From: Tiliqua scincoides
Taxonomy: Eukaryota; Chordata; Lepidosauria; Squamata; Scincidae
DNA: 64,000 nucleotides
Direction: 5' to 3'
Assembly: GCF_035046505.1 (NCBI RefSeq)
Contig: NC_089825.1
Location: 4,351,063-4,415,062 of the forward strand
Each line of letters opens with the position of its first letter. Within the stretch, counting starts at the first letter, position 1. The notes under the pieces were generated by a model, which did not search any database, was not told where the DNA came from, and saw only the letters and a program-made list of their open reading frames with translations. Positions 1-21,339 of the stretch are shown here, one piece after another. Made by a program: the position numbers and the translations under genes.

Positions 1-169
1 ATCACCTCTCATCTTGCAGGGCTCTTGTGAGGTTAGACATCATGGAGATCACAAAGCTCACTCAGCCAATCCCCCCCCCCAGAAACCATCCCCCTGCAGC
101 TCTAAGATGAAAGCTGCGCCTGCTGCCGCCTGGACTCAGAGCAGTTCAGAAAGCAGTCCGCTGACTCAC

Positions 170-2134
170 CGAGAGGCCAGCCAAAGTGTCCTTGCAGGCT
201 GTCACTCTCCAGTCGTAGACAGGGGTGGGGGTAGGGGTGGCCCACCAAGGCCGCTCACTTTTTGGCTTGCAAACATAGTCAAAAGAGGACGGGGAATAAC
301 GCAGACTTGGTATGTCTGCCACGCCTTCTGCCAGTGCCACAGCACCAGCCACCACACTGCCCAAGTTGAAGAAGGTGGCCACAGGGACCTGCGAGAGACA
401 GTCACAGAAGACAGTCCATGTCAGGTGGGGCCTGATCAGACAGCCCCGCCTTATTTGGAGGAAGGGGGAAGATCGGATTCCTGGGGCTTCAGGGTGAAAG
501 GCCAGGAAAGCCACACTGATGAAGTAAGTCCCTCCCTCTTGCTCAAGGGCCACAATGCCCCTCCTCCTCTTCCCTTGCTTACCCAGGAGCCACCACGACT
601 CTCCCCCACCACAGAGAAGACACCAGACAGGATGAACTGGGGAAGAAAAGAATGACGTGTGACTGCACAAAAACCCAAACGCACACAGGCTCAGAAGACT
701 GGAGATGCCCCAAGGAAACCGGATACTCTTCCTGGCAGGCCAGATCCCTGCAGCACTCTCTGCCATGCAGCGGCACAGCTAATGAAAGCGTAGCCCAGTG
801 CTGAGCGCAAAATGATGCCCCAAAGTGACAGCACACCAGACTTTGACAAAGGTGAAAAATGGGGCAGTGGCACAGCTCAGGCACCTGCTAGCCAGGGTCA
901 AAAAAGAGTCTGTGGCCTCCTCTATGACAAAAACAATTTATTAAGTAAATAAAAGTTTTCTGGTTAATTGGCCATAACTTCTGATAGAATACAGATATGC
1001 CAATGTGCTTTGTTTCACTGTATGCAGCATAAGTTACCTTTCCATTGATATATAACATGATGGTATTATTTGAACACACCAAAGTTTTCACAATTTTGGC
1101 CACTAGTGTCAAGCTCAGGTTGTTGCCCCCCTAAAGCTTGTTGCCTGTTGCAATTGCTACCACCTGCACCCCCTTAGCTATGCCCAGTGCTGCCACAGAT
1201 CTTCTGGGGCCCCTACCCGAATCCTTACAAAGGAAGCAGGAACAGGCAGCTGTCTGCCTGGGGTATGGACGCCCCAAATGATGATTCTCTCATTGCCTCC
1301 GCAAGCAATAGAATAATTGGAAAATTACGGACTCCCCAGTTTCATTTACTCAATCTGAGGCCCAAATCCTAACCAACTTTCCAGCACTGGCATAGTGGTG
1401 CCAATGGGGCATGTGCTGTATCCTTGCAGTTGGGTGGCACTCACAGAGGCCTCCTCAAAATAAGGGAATGTTTGTTCCCTTGCCTCAGAGCTTCATTGCG
1501 CTTATGTCAGTACTAGAAAGTGGCTTAGCACTGCACCCTGAGTCTGCGAATGGGTTGGATGAGACCCGAGAGTCTGAGCACCTACAAGTGCTCTGGAAAA
1601 CCCACCCCCTACTGCCTCCATGACTGCCGAGTTCAGACCTCCAGCGCGACCTCTTCCCCCAGGCCTGGTGCGGCCTTTCAGGTGCCCACAACTCACCAGA
1701 CTCCCCATCCAGAAAGGGGCACCAGTCCTGATCACCCATTGGTAGGAGCGTTCCAGGCTGATGACCACCCCAAGGCTGATGCACACGACTCCAAGAAGAA
1801 TCTGGGCTGCCTGCAAGGCATGTGAGAGACTCAGGACAGCCCCCCACCCCTGCCAGCCACCAAGAGCCTCCCTTCCTCCCTCGCCGCCTGCACCAGCCCC
1901 CTCTTGCCCCTCACTTACCCCCAGCACTTTCTGCCCCCCACTGCGGCCTGGGACTCCAGCGCCAGGGGCGGGGCTAGCAGGCTTGGGGGCCGGCTTCTGC
2001 TGCCTGGCAGCGGCCAGGGCCTTGAGCAGGCAGGACAGGGAGGACTCCTGCGTGATGCTGATGTTGATGACAGTCCCGTCCAAGCTCTTGGTTGTCGCCT
2101 CAGTGCCGTTCACTGTCACTAGGCCGGCAGACAT
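170..2134 (-). CDS. TMEM176-like (MS4A/CD20-like) four-span membrane protein, 3' part outside the window
   Basis: Three coding exons are clear: 2134-1919 (ATG, 72 codons, donor GTAAGT), 1810-1697 (38 codons, donor GTGAGT) and 388-170 (73 codons, acceptor CTCTCGCAG, donor GTGAGT). All are phase 0. The N-terminus (MSAGLVTVNGTEATT, then INISITQESSLSCLLKAL) resembles TMEM176A/B, which begin with a VNG motif and a V-N-V-x-I-x-Q-E-S-x-L-x-x-L-L-K-like stretch. Exon 2 carries the first membrane span (QILLGVVCISLGVVISL) and the start of the second (GAPFWMGSL). Exon 388-170 carries the third span (FFNLGSVVAGAVALAEG) and the cysteine-containing outer loop. A short exon completing span 2 is expected between 389 and 1696 and was not placed; span 4 lies left of position 1. 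An acceptor at 2164-2165 implies an upstream 5'-UTR exon in the CpG island. TMEM176 proteins are endolysosomal, cation-channel-like proteins of myeloid cells. Which paralogue this is cannot be told. Confidence 0.8.
882..1189 (+). repeat. Non-autonomous DNA-transposon-like repeat, copy 1 of 2 (ends ccttagctatgcc.agtg)
   Basis: The block shares ordered segments with 59330-59610: 'ggccataacttctgatagaata', a 'tttgtttca' segment, 'catgatgg', 'cacaattttggccactagtg', and a C-rich end with 'ccttagcta'. The terminal 'ccttagctacgccactg' form mirrors the 'ggcagtggcatacccagg' at 14768, suggesting short inverted ends of hAT type. It lies in an intron of the TMEM176-like gene. Confidence 0.6.
1359..1548 (+). 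repeat. MITE-like element with about 23-bp inverted ends, copy 1
   Basis: It starts 'gcccaaatcctaaccaac' and ends near 'gaaagtggcttagcactgcacc', a diverged inverted copy of the start. It aligns with 20284-20441 over most of its length, including the 'cactcacagaggcctcctcaaa' and 'gggaatgtttgtt' segments. It lies in an intron of the TMEM176-like gene. Confidence 0.65.
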
Positions 2135-3006
2135 GGTGCTTCCCTGTGTGAGCCCAAAGGCGCCTGGAGGGACAGAGCGGGGATGCCCCATGAGGTGGAA
2201 CTGGGGGGTCTGAAATGGAGGGGGTGAGCTTCCCCCACACACCCCTTCCCCAGGCGACGGGGTGCGGAAGGCTGGAGCCTCTCCCGGGCAGTCTGCGCAG
2301 AAGACACCCCGCAGGAAGGGACTGGGTGCCTGCAAGGGAGACGATCCTCTGGGCCCTTCTGGACACGGGCACTGGGGGCGCCCGGGAGCAGCCACGACTC
2401 CGGGTCCTGCCGGCTCAGAGGGGGGAGGCAGAGCCCCAAGGAGTCGACGCCCTGCGGATCCAGCCTGGTCAGCCGGCACCGCCCGAGGGAGGCTCCCCGG
2501 TCCCCGAGCCGCGGACAGCTTGCTCCGGCCGGCACCTTCGGGGGGCTCCCGGGCGAAGCGGGCCTTCCGAGCCAGGCAGCCCACTGCCGGCGCCGCGGCG
2601 CAACCCCGGAAGGGAGGCGCGGGGAGCGGTGCTTGCGGGGTCCCCACCGCCCGCTCTCGAGCCAGGGTCGGGGAAGCCCCAGCCCCACGCCCGGCGCCTT
2701 GGGGCACGAGGAGCGCCGCGCCCGGCTGTGCCTGGACCGGCGGCCGCGAAGGAGCGATCGCGCCCCGGCACTCACCCTCCGCTGCTGCGCTGCGCTGGCC
2801 GGGGTGCGGGTCGGGAACTGGGCAGCGGCCGGGGGCAGCTGGAGCCCGGCCAGGGGCCGAGCCTCTTTCCGGGAAGGCGCGCGGCCGACCCTGGGCGGGA
2901 CTTGGCGGGCCAACCAGGCCACGCGCCGCCCGACGCGTCAGAGCCGCGCGCTGTGAGCGACGGGGCGGTCCGAGGAGGCGCCTCTTTCCCGCAGGACTCC
3001 CGCAGG
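2135..3006. promoter_or_regulatory. CpG-island divergent promoter between the TMEM176-like gene and MRPS12
   Basis: Very GC-rich, CpG-dense DNA runs from about 2230 to 3620, between two genes that point away from each other. It contains the MRPS12 start region and probably the 5'-UTR exon of the TMEM176-like gene. No TATA box is evident. The long open frames on both strands here come from base composition, not coding. Confidence 0.7.
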
Positions 3007-3490
3007 ATGCTGGGCGCCGGGCAGCTGGGCGCGCTGCTGCTGCGGCTGCGGCTGGGTGAGTGCGGCGGGCTGGTGGGTGGTGGGTCCCCAACCCAACCTC
3101 CCCGCCCCCGCTGACTTCTCTCCCCCCGCAGGAGCCGCGCCGCCGAGCGCCGCCATGGCCACGCTGGGGCAGCTGCACCGCCTGGGCCGCCCGCGCCCGC
3201 CGCCGCCCAAGCCGGGCCCCACCGCCGGCCGGCCGCAGCTGCGCGCCTCGGTGCTGAAGACGCTGGTGCGCAAGCCCAAGAAGCCCAACTCGGCCAACCG
3301 CAAGTGCGTGCGCGTGCGGCTCAGCAACGGCCGCGAGGCGGTGTGCCTGGTGCCCGGCGAGGGCCACTCGCTGCAGGAGCACAGCGCCGTGCTGGTGGAG
3401 GGCGGCCGCACGCAGGACCTGCCCGGCGTCAAGCTCAAGGTGGTCCGCGGCGCGCTCGACTGCGCCCACGTGCAGCGCCGCGCCCGCTGA
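3007..3490 (+). CDS. MRPS12: Mitochondrial small ribosomal subunit protein uS12m
   Basis: Two exons, 3007-3055 and 3132-3490 (donor GGTGAGT, acceptor CCCCGCAG), give 135 residues; human MRPS12 has 138. The first exon encodes a leucine/arginine-rich mitochondrial presequence ([17 protein letters not shown]). The mature part carries family hallmarks: [66 protein letters not shown]. The protein is part of the decoding centre of the mitoribosome. A second ATG at 3155 begins the conserved segment, but the exon 1 start supplies the targeting peptide and is preferred. The gene is intact. In mammals MRPS12 lies head to head with SARS2; here its divergent partner is the TMEM176-like gene. Confidence 0.95.
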
Positions 3491-3768
3491 CGGCCCCAAG
3501 CCCCGACGTGAAGTCCGCTCCTCGACAGCCCTGCGCTGCTCAGGCCGAGCCCGCGTGGAGCGGCGCCAGGAGTGGGGGCTGCCCGCACCCCCGGCCGGGC
3601 CTCTGCCTCAGGCCTCTTGCCGGGCTTGTGCAGCTGAAGCTGGAGACGCACCGAGGGCTGCAGCCTCCTGGCCACCAGACACCACGGGGCTGGCTGAGGG
3701 CAGGGGGTTGGCAGCGGCTGGGAGGGACTGTGGACGGTGGTGCTCGACTGGATGCTCCTTCCCACACA

Positions 3769-3774
3769 ATTAAA
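3769..3774 (+). terminator. MRPS12: Poly(A) signal ATTAAA of MRPS12
   Basis: ATTAAA stands 279 nt after the MRPS12 stop codon and is followed within 30 nt by a TG-rich stretch (ctcactgttgcaaccggtttgctgg split over 3777-3801), as expected of a cleavage site. Confidence 0.7.
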
Positions 3775-3850
3775 GGCTCACTGTTGCAACCGGTTTGCTG
3801 GAGGTGCTTTCCCTGCCTTTGCAAGCCCCACTCTCAGCTGCTTTCTTAGG

Positions 3851-5020
3851 CTTGCTGGATTACAGTCAGACCAGCAGAGCAACCGCATTTCTGATGGACT
3901 GAGGTGCCCTCCATATACAGAATGTGTCTGTTTCTCTGGTGCCCAGGAGGCCTTCTCCCTTCCAGCTGGAGCTGCTCATCCCTGTAGCACGAGGGGAGGT
4001 TGCAGCTGCTATGCAGTTGCAGAGAGGGAGGCATACAGGCAGGCTCAGAGGCACTTTCTCCAACCAGTCAACTTAAGAAGCCACAAATGCCAGAGTAATT
4101 CTGAGGCCTGCTAACTACTGCTGAGACTGAGATCATGCATGGGGCTGTAGGAAGAACAGTGGGGTGGGGTCTGCAGGGAGCCCTAGGAGAAGCTGGCCAC
4201 TGAGCGCTTTCCAGAGGCCACATGAGCTGCCTGAAGGCCTCTTCCACAACAGCACTAGGGATAGCTTTTCCCTGGGCCTGTCACTGCTGCTTGGTGCATG
4301 TTGACAAGGGGCCAACAGATGTGCGGGGAGGCCCTCCTCCAACTCCCCCACTTCCTGCATTCAAGGGAGGGGCATGAGGGGAGGGTGTCGCCTAGGCAGG
4401 GTTTTCCACATTGTGCGTGTATCTATAAAGCTGCAGTGGCATAGCTCATTGATGTGCTAGCCCAGGACATACTGGTTGCCCCGCTGCTCTCTCCAAACTG
4501 GAAAATAATTATGGTGACATGATATCACCACAATTACTTCCAGAACGCTTGGGTTAAGGCCAGCTGCTTCTTCCAAAGCAGACAGCTTCGTTCCAAGCAT
4601 GATTGCAGGTGCAGACAGGAAAACCTGCCCACCCCCACAGTGATTCTTGGCATAGTCACAGGGAGCAATGCAGGATGGAGCACCAAGAATCAGTTCTCCA
4701 AGGCAGGTTCTTATCTTCTACCCGTTGTGATTCTTGATGCAACTGAACACTGCTGGGAGCAAGGCCAGCAGCCTCACTCCAAGCGGCTTGGCATGCATGG
4801 GGCGGGACGGGGGACCATGGCTATTGGATTGCCACCCAGTGTCTTGTGACACACACCCCCCCCCCCCCCACTATGCAAAGCTGCACAGATTTTTCCTTTT
4901 GTGGGCAGCTCTTGAGCCAAGAAGTGGAGGGCACTTCTTGTGCACTGGTTTTTGTTCCACCATTCCAGACTCTGCCTTGTGGTCTCTTATTCACCCTTAC
5001 TTTGCAGCCAGCTGAAGACC
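3851..5020. other. Intergenic stretch with no recognised gene
   Basis: Between the MRPS12 poly(A) region and the first hAT element I see no conserved exon, splice-bounded frame or RNA gene. It holds a C tract near 4856-4869 and otherwise unique-looking sequence. Confidence 0.6.
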
Positions 5021-5033
5021 TTATAGGCTAATA

Positions 5034-5349
5034 CAGTGGTTCTCACACATTTAGCACCAGGACCCACCGGAAGTGATGTCATGACCAGAAGTGACATCAT
5101 CAAGCAGGAAACCTTTGACAATCCTAGGCTGCAATCCTACCCAAACTTACCCAGGAGTAAGACTCATTTACTGTCAATATACATTGTAGGTTGCTAAAAC
5201 TACAGGTCTGTAACATTTCTCCAAATGCAATCACAAACCATTGTAGCATCAAGTCCAATAAAAATAAAATATTGAACTGAATGGGGACCCACCTGAAATT
5301 GACTTGCGACCCACCAAGTGGGTCCCGATCCACAGTTTGAGAAACACTG
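5034..5349 (+). mobile_element. Non-autonomous hAT (Charlie-like) element, copy 1
   Basis: Terminal inverted repeats are cagtggttctcacac at the left and tgagaaacactg at the right (inverse complement cagtgtttctca), typical of Charlie-type hAT elements. The 8-bp flanks ggctaata (5026-5033) and ggttaatg (5351-5358) match at 6 of 8 positions, like an aged target duplication. The body matches 61122-61475: gaagtgatgtcatgacc, 'gctgcaatcctaccca', 'caggagtaag', 'aaaataaaatattgaa', 'gtgggtcccga'. It has no coding capacity. Confidence 0.8.
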
Positions 5350-7326
5350 GGTTAATGGGATCTTATAGGCTAATGGGTTTTGAGCTGTCTGACAGATCAG
5401 GAGAGAGATCTTGGGGTGGTGGTGGACAGCTTGATGAAAGTGTCAACCCAATGTGTGGCGGCAGTGAAGAAGGTCAATTCTATGCTTGGGATCGTTAGAA
5501 AAGGTACTGAGAACAAAACGGCTAATATAATACCGTTGTACAAATCTATGGTAAGGCCACACCTGGAGGCAATTTTCACAATGGAGAGAGGTGAAAAGTG
5601 GTGTGCCCCAAGGATCTGTCCTGGGACCGGTGCTTTTCAACCTCTTCATAAATGACCTGGAGACAGGGTTGAGCAGTGAAGTGGCTAAGTTTGCAGACGA
5701 CACCAAACTTTTCCGAGTGGTAAAGACCAGGAGTGATTGTGAGGAGCTCCAGAAGGATCTCTCCAGACTGGCAGAATGGGCAGCAAAATGGCAGATGCGC
5801 TTCAATGTCAGTAAGTGTAAAGTCATGCACATTAGGGCAAAAAATCAAAACTTTAGATATAGGCTGATGGGTTCTGAACTGTCTGACAGATCAGGAGAGA
5901 GATCTTGGGGTGGTGGTGGACAGGTCGATGAAAGTGTCGACCCAATGTGAAGTGAAGAAGGCCAATTCTATGCTTGGGATCATTAGGAAGGGTATTGAGA
6001 ACGAAACGGCTAGTATTATAATGCCGTTGTACAAATCTATGGTAAGGCCACACCTGGAGTATTGTGTCCAGTTCTGGTCGCCACATCTCAAAAAAGACAT
6101 AGTGGAAATGGAAAAGGTGCAAAAGAGAGCGACTAAGATGATTACGGGGCTGGGGCACCTTCCTTATGAGGAAAGGCTACGGCGTTTGGGCCTCTTCAGC
6201 CTAGAAAAGAGATGCTTGAGGGGGGACATGATTGAGACATTCAAAATTATGCAGGGAATGGACAGAGTGGATAGGGAAATGCTCTTTACACTCTCACATA
6301 ATACCAGAACCAGGGGACATCCACTAAAATTGAGTATTGGGCGGGTTAGGACAGACAAAAGAAAATATTTCTTTACTCAGCGTGTGGTCGGTCTGTGGAA
6401 CTCCTTGCCACAGGATGTGGTGCTGGCGTCTAGCCTAGACGCCTTTAAAAGGGGATTGGACAAGTTTCTGGAGGAAAAATCCATTATGGGGTACAAGCCA
6501 TGATGTGTATGTGCAACCTCCTGATTTTAGGAATGGGTTATGTCAGAATGCCAGATGCAGGGGAGGGCACCAGGATGAGGTCTCTTGTTATCTGGTGTGC
6601 TCCCTGGGGCATTTAGTGGGCCGCTGTGAGATACAGGAAGCTGGACTAGATGGGCCTATGGCCTGATCCAGTGGGCCTGTTCTTATGTTCTTATGGAGTA
6701 TTGTGTCCAGTTCTGGTCGCCACATTTCAAAAAGGACATAGTGGAAATGGAAAAGGTGCAAAAGAGAACAACTAAGATGATTGCTGGGCTGGGGCACCTT
6801 CCTTATGAGGAAAGGCTACAGCGTTTGGGCCTCTTTAGCTTAGAAAAGGCGCCTGAGGGGGGACATGATTGAGACATACAAAATTATGCAGGGGATGGAC
6901 AGAGTGGATAGAGCGATGCTCTTTACACTCACATAATACCAGAACCAGGGGACATCCACTAAAATTGAGTGTTGGGACGGTTAAGACAGACAAAAGAAAA
7001 TATTTCTTTACTCAGCATGTGGTTAGTCTGTGGAACTCCTTGCCACAGGATGTGGTGATGGCGTCTGGCCTGGACGCCTTTAAAAGGGGATTGGACAAGT
7101 TTCTGGAAGAAAAATCCATTACGGGTTACAAGCCATGATGTGTATGTGCAATGTCCTGATTTTAGAAATGGGCTATGTTAGAATGCCAATGCAAGGGACG
7201 GCACCAGGATGCAGGTCTCTTGCTCTCTTGTGTGCTTCCTGGGGCATTTGGTGGGCCGCTGTGAGATACAGGAAGCTGGATTAGATGGGCCTATGGCCTG
7301 ATCCAGCAGGGGCTCTTATGTTTTTT
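5350..7326 (+). mobile_element. Older CR1 LINE, split by a younger CR1 (5569-6693)
   Basis: The segments 5363-5568 and 6694-7326 are consecutive parts of one CR1 reverse-transcriptase/3' region. The first stops at 'ccacacctggag' and the second resumes at 'tggagtattgtgtccag'. The second segment ends with the CR1 3' sequence (gatgggcctatggcctgatcc) near 7326. Frames are broken. Encoded remnants include LGVVVDSLMKV and NTRTRGHPLKLS. Confidence 0.85.
5569..6693 (+). mobile_element. Younger 5'-truncated CR1 LINE nested in an older CR1
   Basis: It is flanked by the 5-bp direct repeat tggag (5564-5568 and 6694-6698). It encodes the end of the reverse transcriptase: PQGSVLGPVLFNLFINDLE, KFADDTKLFR (the F-A-D-D motif), and the C-terminal [20 protein letters not shown] through [15 protein letters not shown]. 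It ends with the CR1 3' tail 'ctgttcttatgttcttat'. Two overlapping open segments (5591-5950 and 5910-6503) show at least one frame break, so it is a dead copy. Confidence 0.88.
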
Positions 7327-7450
7327 TGACCTGCTGCCTGTCCCCTACGTCTTCTACTCACAGCTGAGGCCACCGCTAACTGCTTGGCAGAATGAAGCAA
7401 ATAGCCTTGTTCCAATTTAAGATTTCCGCTGGCTTCTTTCAAGAAAATGG

Positions 7451-7456
7451 TTTATT
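7451..7456 (-). terminator. Poly(A) signal AATAAA of the KRAB-HARBI1 fusion gene
   Basis: Read on the minus strand, AATAAA (cttcaataaacc) lies about 190 nt after the TAA stop at 7648-7646. It lies upstream of the CR1 debris and gives the gene a short ordinary 3' UTR. Confidence 0.7.
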
Positions 7457-7645
7457 GAAGAGGCTTAGGATGAAATTTTCAAACTCAACCAAAGCAGATC
7501 TTAGAAAAGGTTTAGAAAAGGTCCAACAGTGCAAGCGGTAAGGGAAGGGTTTCTGCACAGAGTGGAGAGTACCCCTTTCCCATGTGGAGTAACACCGCAG
7601 TAGGGAGACTGTAACCTGAGTTGGCCCTGACCCCGAACCTGCCCT

Positions 7646-19349
<11,704 letters not shown>

Positions 19350-20283
19350 GTCACTTGCAGGCTGCTCCTCACTCTCCAGGTCAGAGCGGGTCTCTGCTTT
19401 GGGGAAGGCCAAGCTTCTTGCGGGGCAGAGGACGCATCAAACTCTGGGACCTGCACTGACCAACAGTTTCTTCTTCAGGAGTGGAATAAAAGGATCCTCT
19501 GCCAGCCAAACCCCCCTCCTCCCCACCACTGTGGCACTGATCCGAGCCCCCCTCCAGCACATGGCCTATCTTTTCCTGGCAGGGGGCAGCTTCTCTGGCA
19601 ACAGGCTCCAAGAAGTGGTGGAGAGGGCTTGGGTTCCTTGCTCCCTCCCCCACAGAGCTCCTGAACACAAAGTGTGCCACCAGGGCCTTCTTTGCATGGT
19701 AGACAGGCACAAAGTCAAGGACAGCCCCCACAACCAGCACCCCTGCCACGGAGCACCTCAGATGGGCCTGCCCCCCCATTCATTATTGCAGGCTCTGTGT
19801 GGGGGGCAGCACCAGGAGGGCTGTTCTCTCTGCTGTGGCCAGGGAGCAGCTTTGCAGAGCTCCAGAGCAATGGCTCTTCCCTGAGGCGCTCCTTTTGGCC
19901 TCTGGCCAGACTGGCCCTGCAGGTCTCTGTAGTGCCCCAAGCTGGGCCCTGCCACTACCAAAACAGCAAGTCCTGAGAGGCATCCGATGATACCATCACA
20001 GGCATGGGAAGGCTGTGGCACAGCAGGGTCTTTTGTGCTGCATCCCTGACGAGGACAGCACCCTTCTGCCCACCCGTTTCGCTGGGAGTCGTTTCAAAGA
20101 CAGCTCACTGTCCACACTGAAGGATGGCTACTGCTCCCAGAAGCCCTACTGCGGCCCCTGGAAAAGAAGCCTGGGAAACTCCCCCCCCCACCGGCAGCAG
20201 CATCTGCCTTCCCCACCTTCTCCTGTCCTCCAGGAGCTGGGAGTACCTCCTAGGAAGTGCCAAGATCAGTGAGTTAAGCACCT

Positions 20284-20441
20284 ATGGCCCAAATCCTAAC
20301 CAACTTTCCAATGCTGGCATAATGGTGCCAATGGGACATGTGCTGCATTCTGCAGTTGGGTGACACTCACAGAGGCCTCCTCAAAGTAAGGGAATGTTTG
20401 TTATGTCGGTGCTGGAAAGTGGGTTAGGATTGTGCACTGAA
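20284..20441 (+). repeat. MITE-like element with about 23-bp inverted ends, copy 2
   Basis: The left end gcccaaatcctaaccaac and the right end gtgggttaggattgtgc are near-perfect inverted repeats. It aligns with 1359-1548; a weaker relative starts at 42148. No coding capacity. Confidence 0.7.
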
Positions 20442-20479
20442 TGAGTTTAGCAGTGAGGCAAGGCAGCCGTTGCTCTTCA

Positions 20480-21147
20480 CTCCTTGAGAAGAAGAGCAGG
20501 AAACTACCAAAACAGCTATGCAGTCAGGCAGCCACCAGCCTGGTGGAGGCTATCCAGTGTCACATGTATCACACTGGATGATACTGAGTGTCACATGTAT
20601 GACTATATGCCTCTGGGGCATAAGTCATGCATATGTTATTGGTGCAAGGAGCTCCAGGGACTCAGGGAATGGGTCTTTTCCATTGAAGCCTTGGTTGCCA
20701 GCCTGGAGAAGCAGAGGCAGGAAGAGAGGGTCCACTGTGAGACTTCCAGGGACATCATCCCATGTGGGGAGCTCCTTAGCTGCTGGGGTAGGAAGTCTTG
20801 GGGCTGGAGAATGTCATTCTGGAGAAAAGGGATAAATCCCCTAGGGGGAACCCTTCTTCAGGCGACAGGCTGTGTATCTTGTCACACTAAGCATACTCCT
20901 TTGGGAAAGGGGGGTCGGGAACTTCCAGCAGTGGGTGATTCTAAAGACAAGACCATGAGGTCTGTGACAGATGTGAGGACTGCATAGTGACTTGACTGTC
21001 TAGTGTGAAAGTTACAGGCAACATCTCTTGTCTAGATAGGCTAGTAGTGAGTGCTGGGGAGGAGGTAGAAGTGGTGCACGTTGGCACCAACAACACAGGG
21101 AAATGTACCCAGGAGGTTCTGGAGATCAAATTTAGGCTGCTAAGTTA
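20480..21147 (+). mobile_element. CR1 LINE ORF1 remnant (zinc-knuckle and esterase parts)
   Basis: Encodes a Cys-rich segment (SCICYWCKELQGLREW) followed by a coiled-coil-like SIEALVASLEKQRQEER, then VGDSKDK and, further on, HVGTNNTGKCTQEVLEIKFR. These match CR1 ORF1, which has a PHD-like finger and an SGNH esterase. It is broken and precedes the ORF2 remnant at 21340. Confidence 0.65.
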
Positions 21148-21300
21148 GAACATAAGAACAGCCCTTTTGGATCAGGCCCAGGGCTCATCCAGTCCGGCCT
21201 CCTGTATCTCACAGCAGCTCACCAGATGCTTCAGGGAGCACATACCACAAGACAGTTGCATCTCACTGCCTCGTCCCTGCATCTAGCATCCTATTTATGC
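21148..21300 (-). mobile_element. CR1 3'-end fragment, minus strand
   Basis: Reads gaacataagaacagccc ... tcaggcccagggctcatcc ... gtatctcacagcagc, the reverse complement of the CR1 3' tail. It lies between two plus-strand CR1 pieces. Confidence 0.75.
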
Positions 21301-21339
21301 TCAAATACCATAGCAAAGTCACCAGATTTCACTGTATGA

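Noticed and set aside
691-873. Open segment encoding SLWGIILRSALGYAFISCAAAW, possible missing TMEM176 exon
   Set aside because: It looks membrane-like but I could not find an acceptor and donor that both fit the phase-0 neighbours, so it was not placed.
1502-3499. 665-codon open frame on the minus strand across MRPS12
   Set aside because: It runs antisense through MRPS12 and the CpG island in GC-rich DNA with few stop codons. Only its TMEM176-like exon segments (2134-1919, 1810-1697) are coding.
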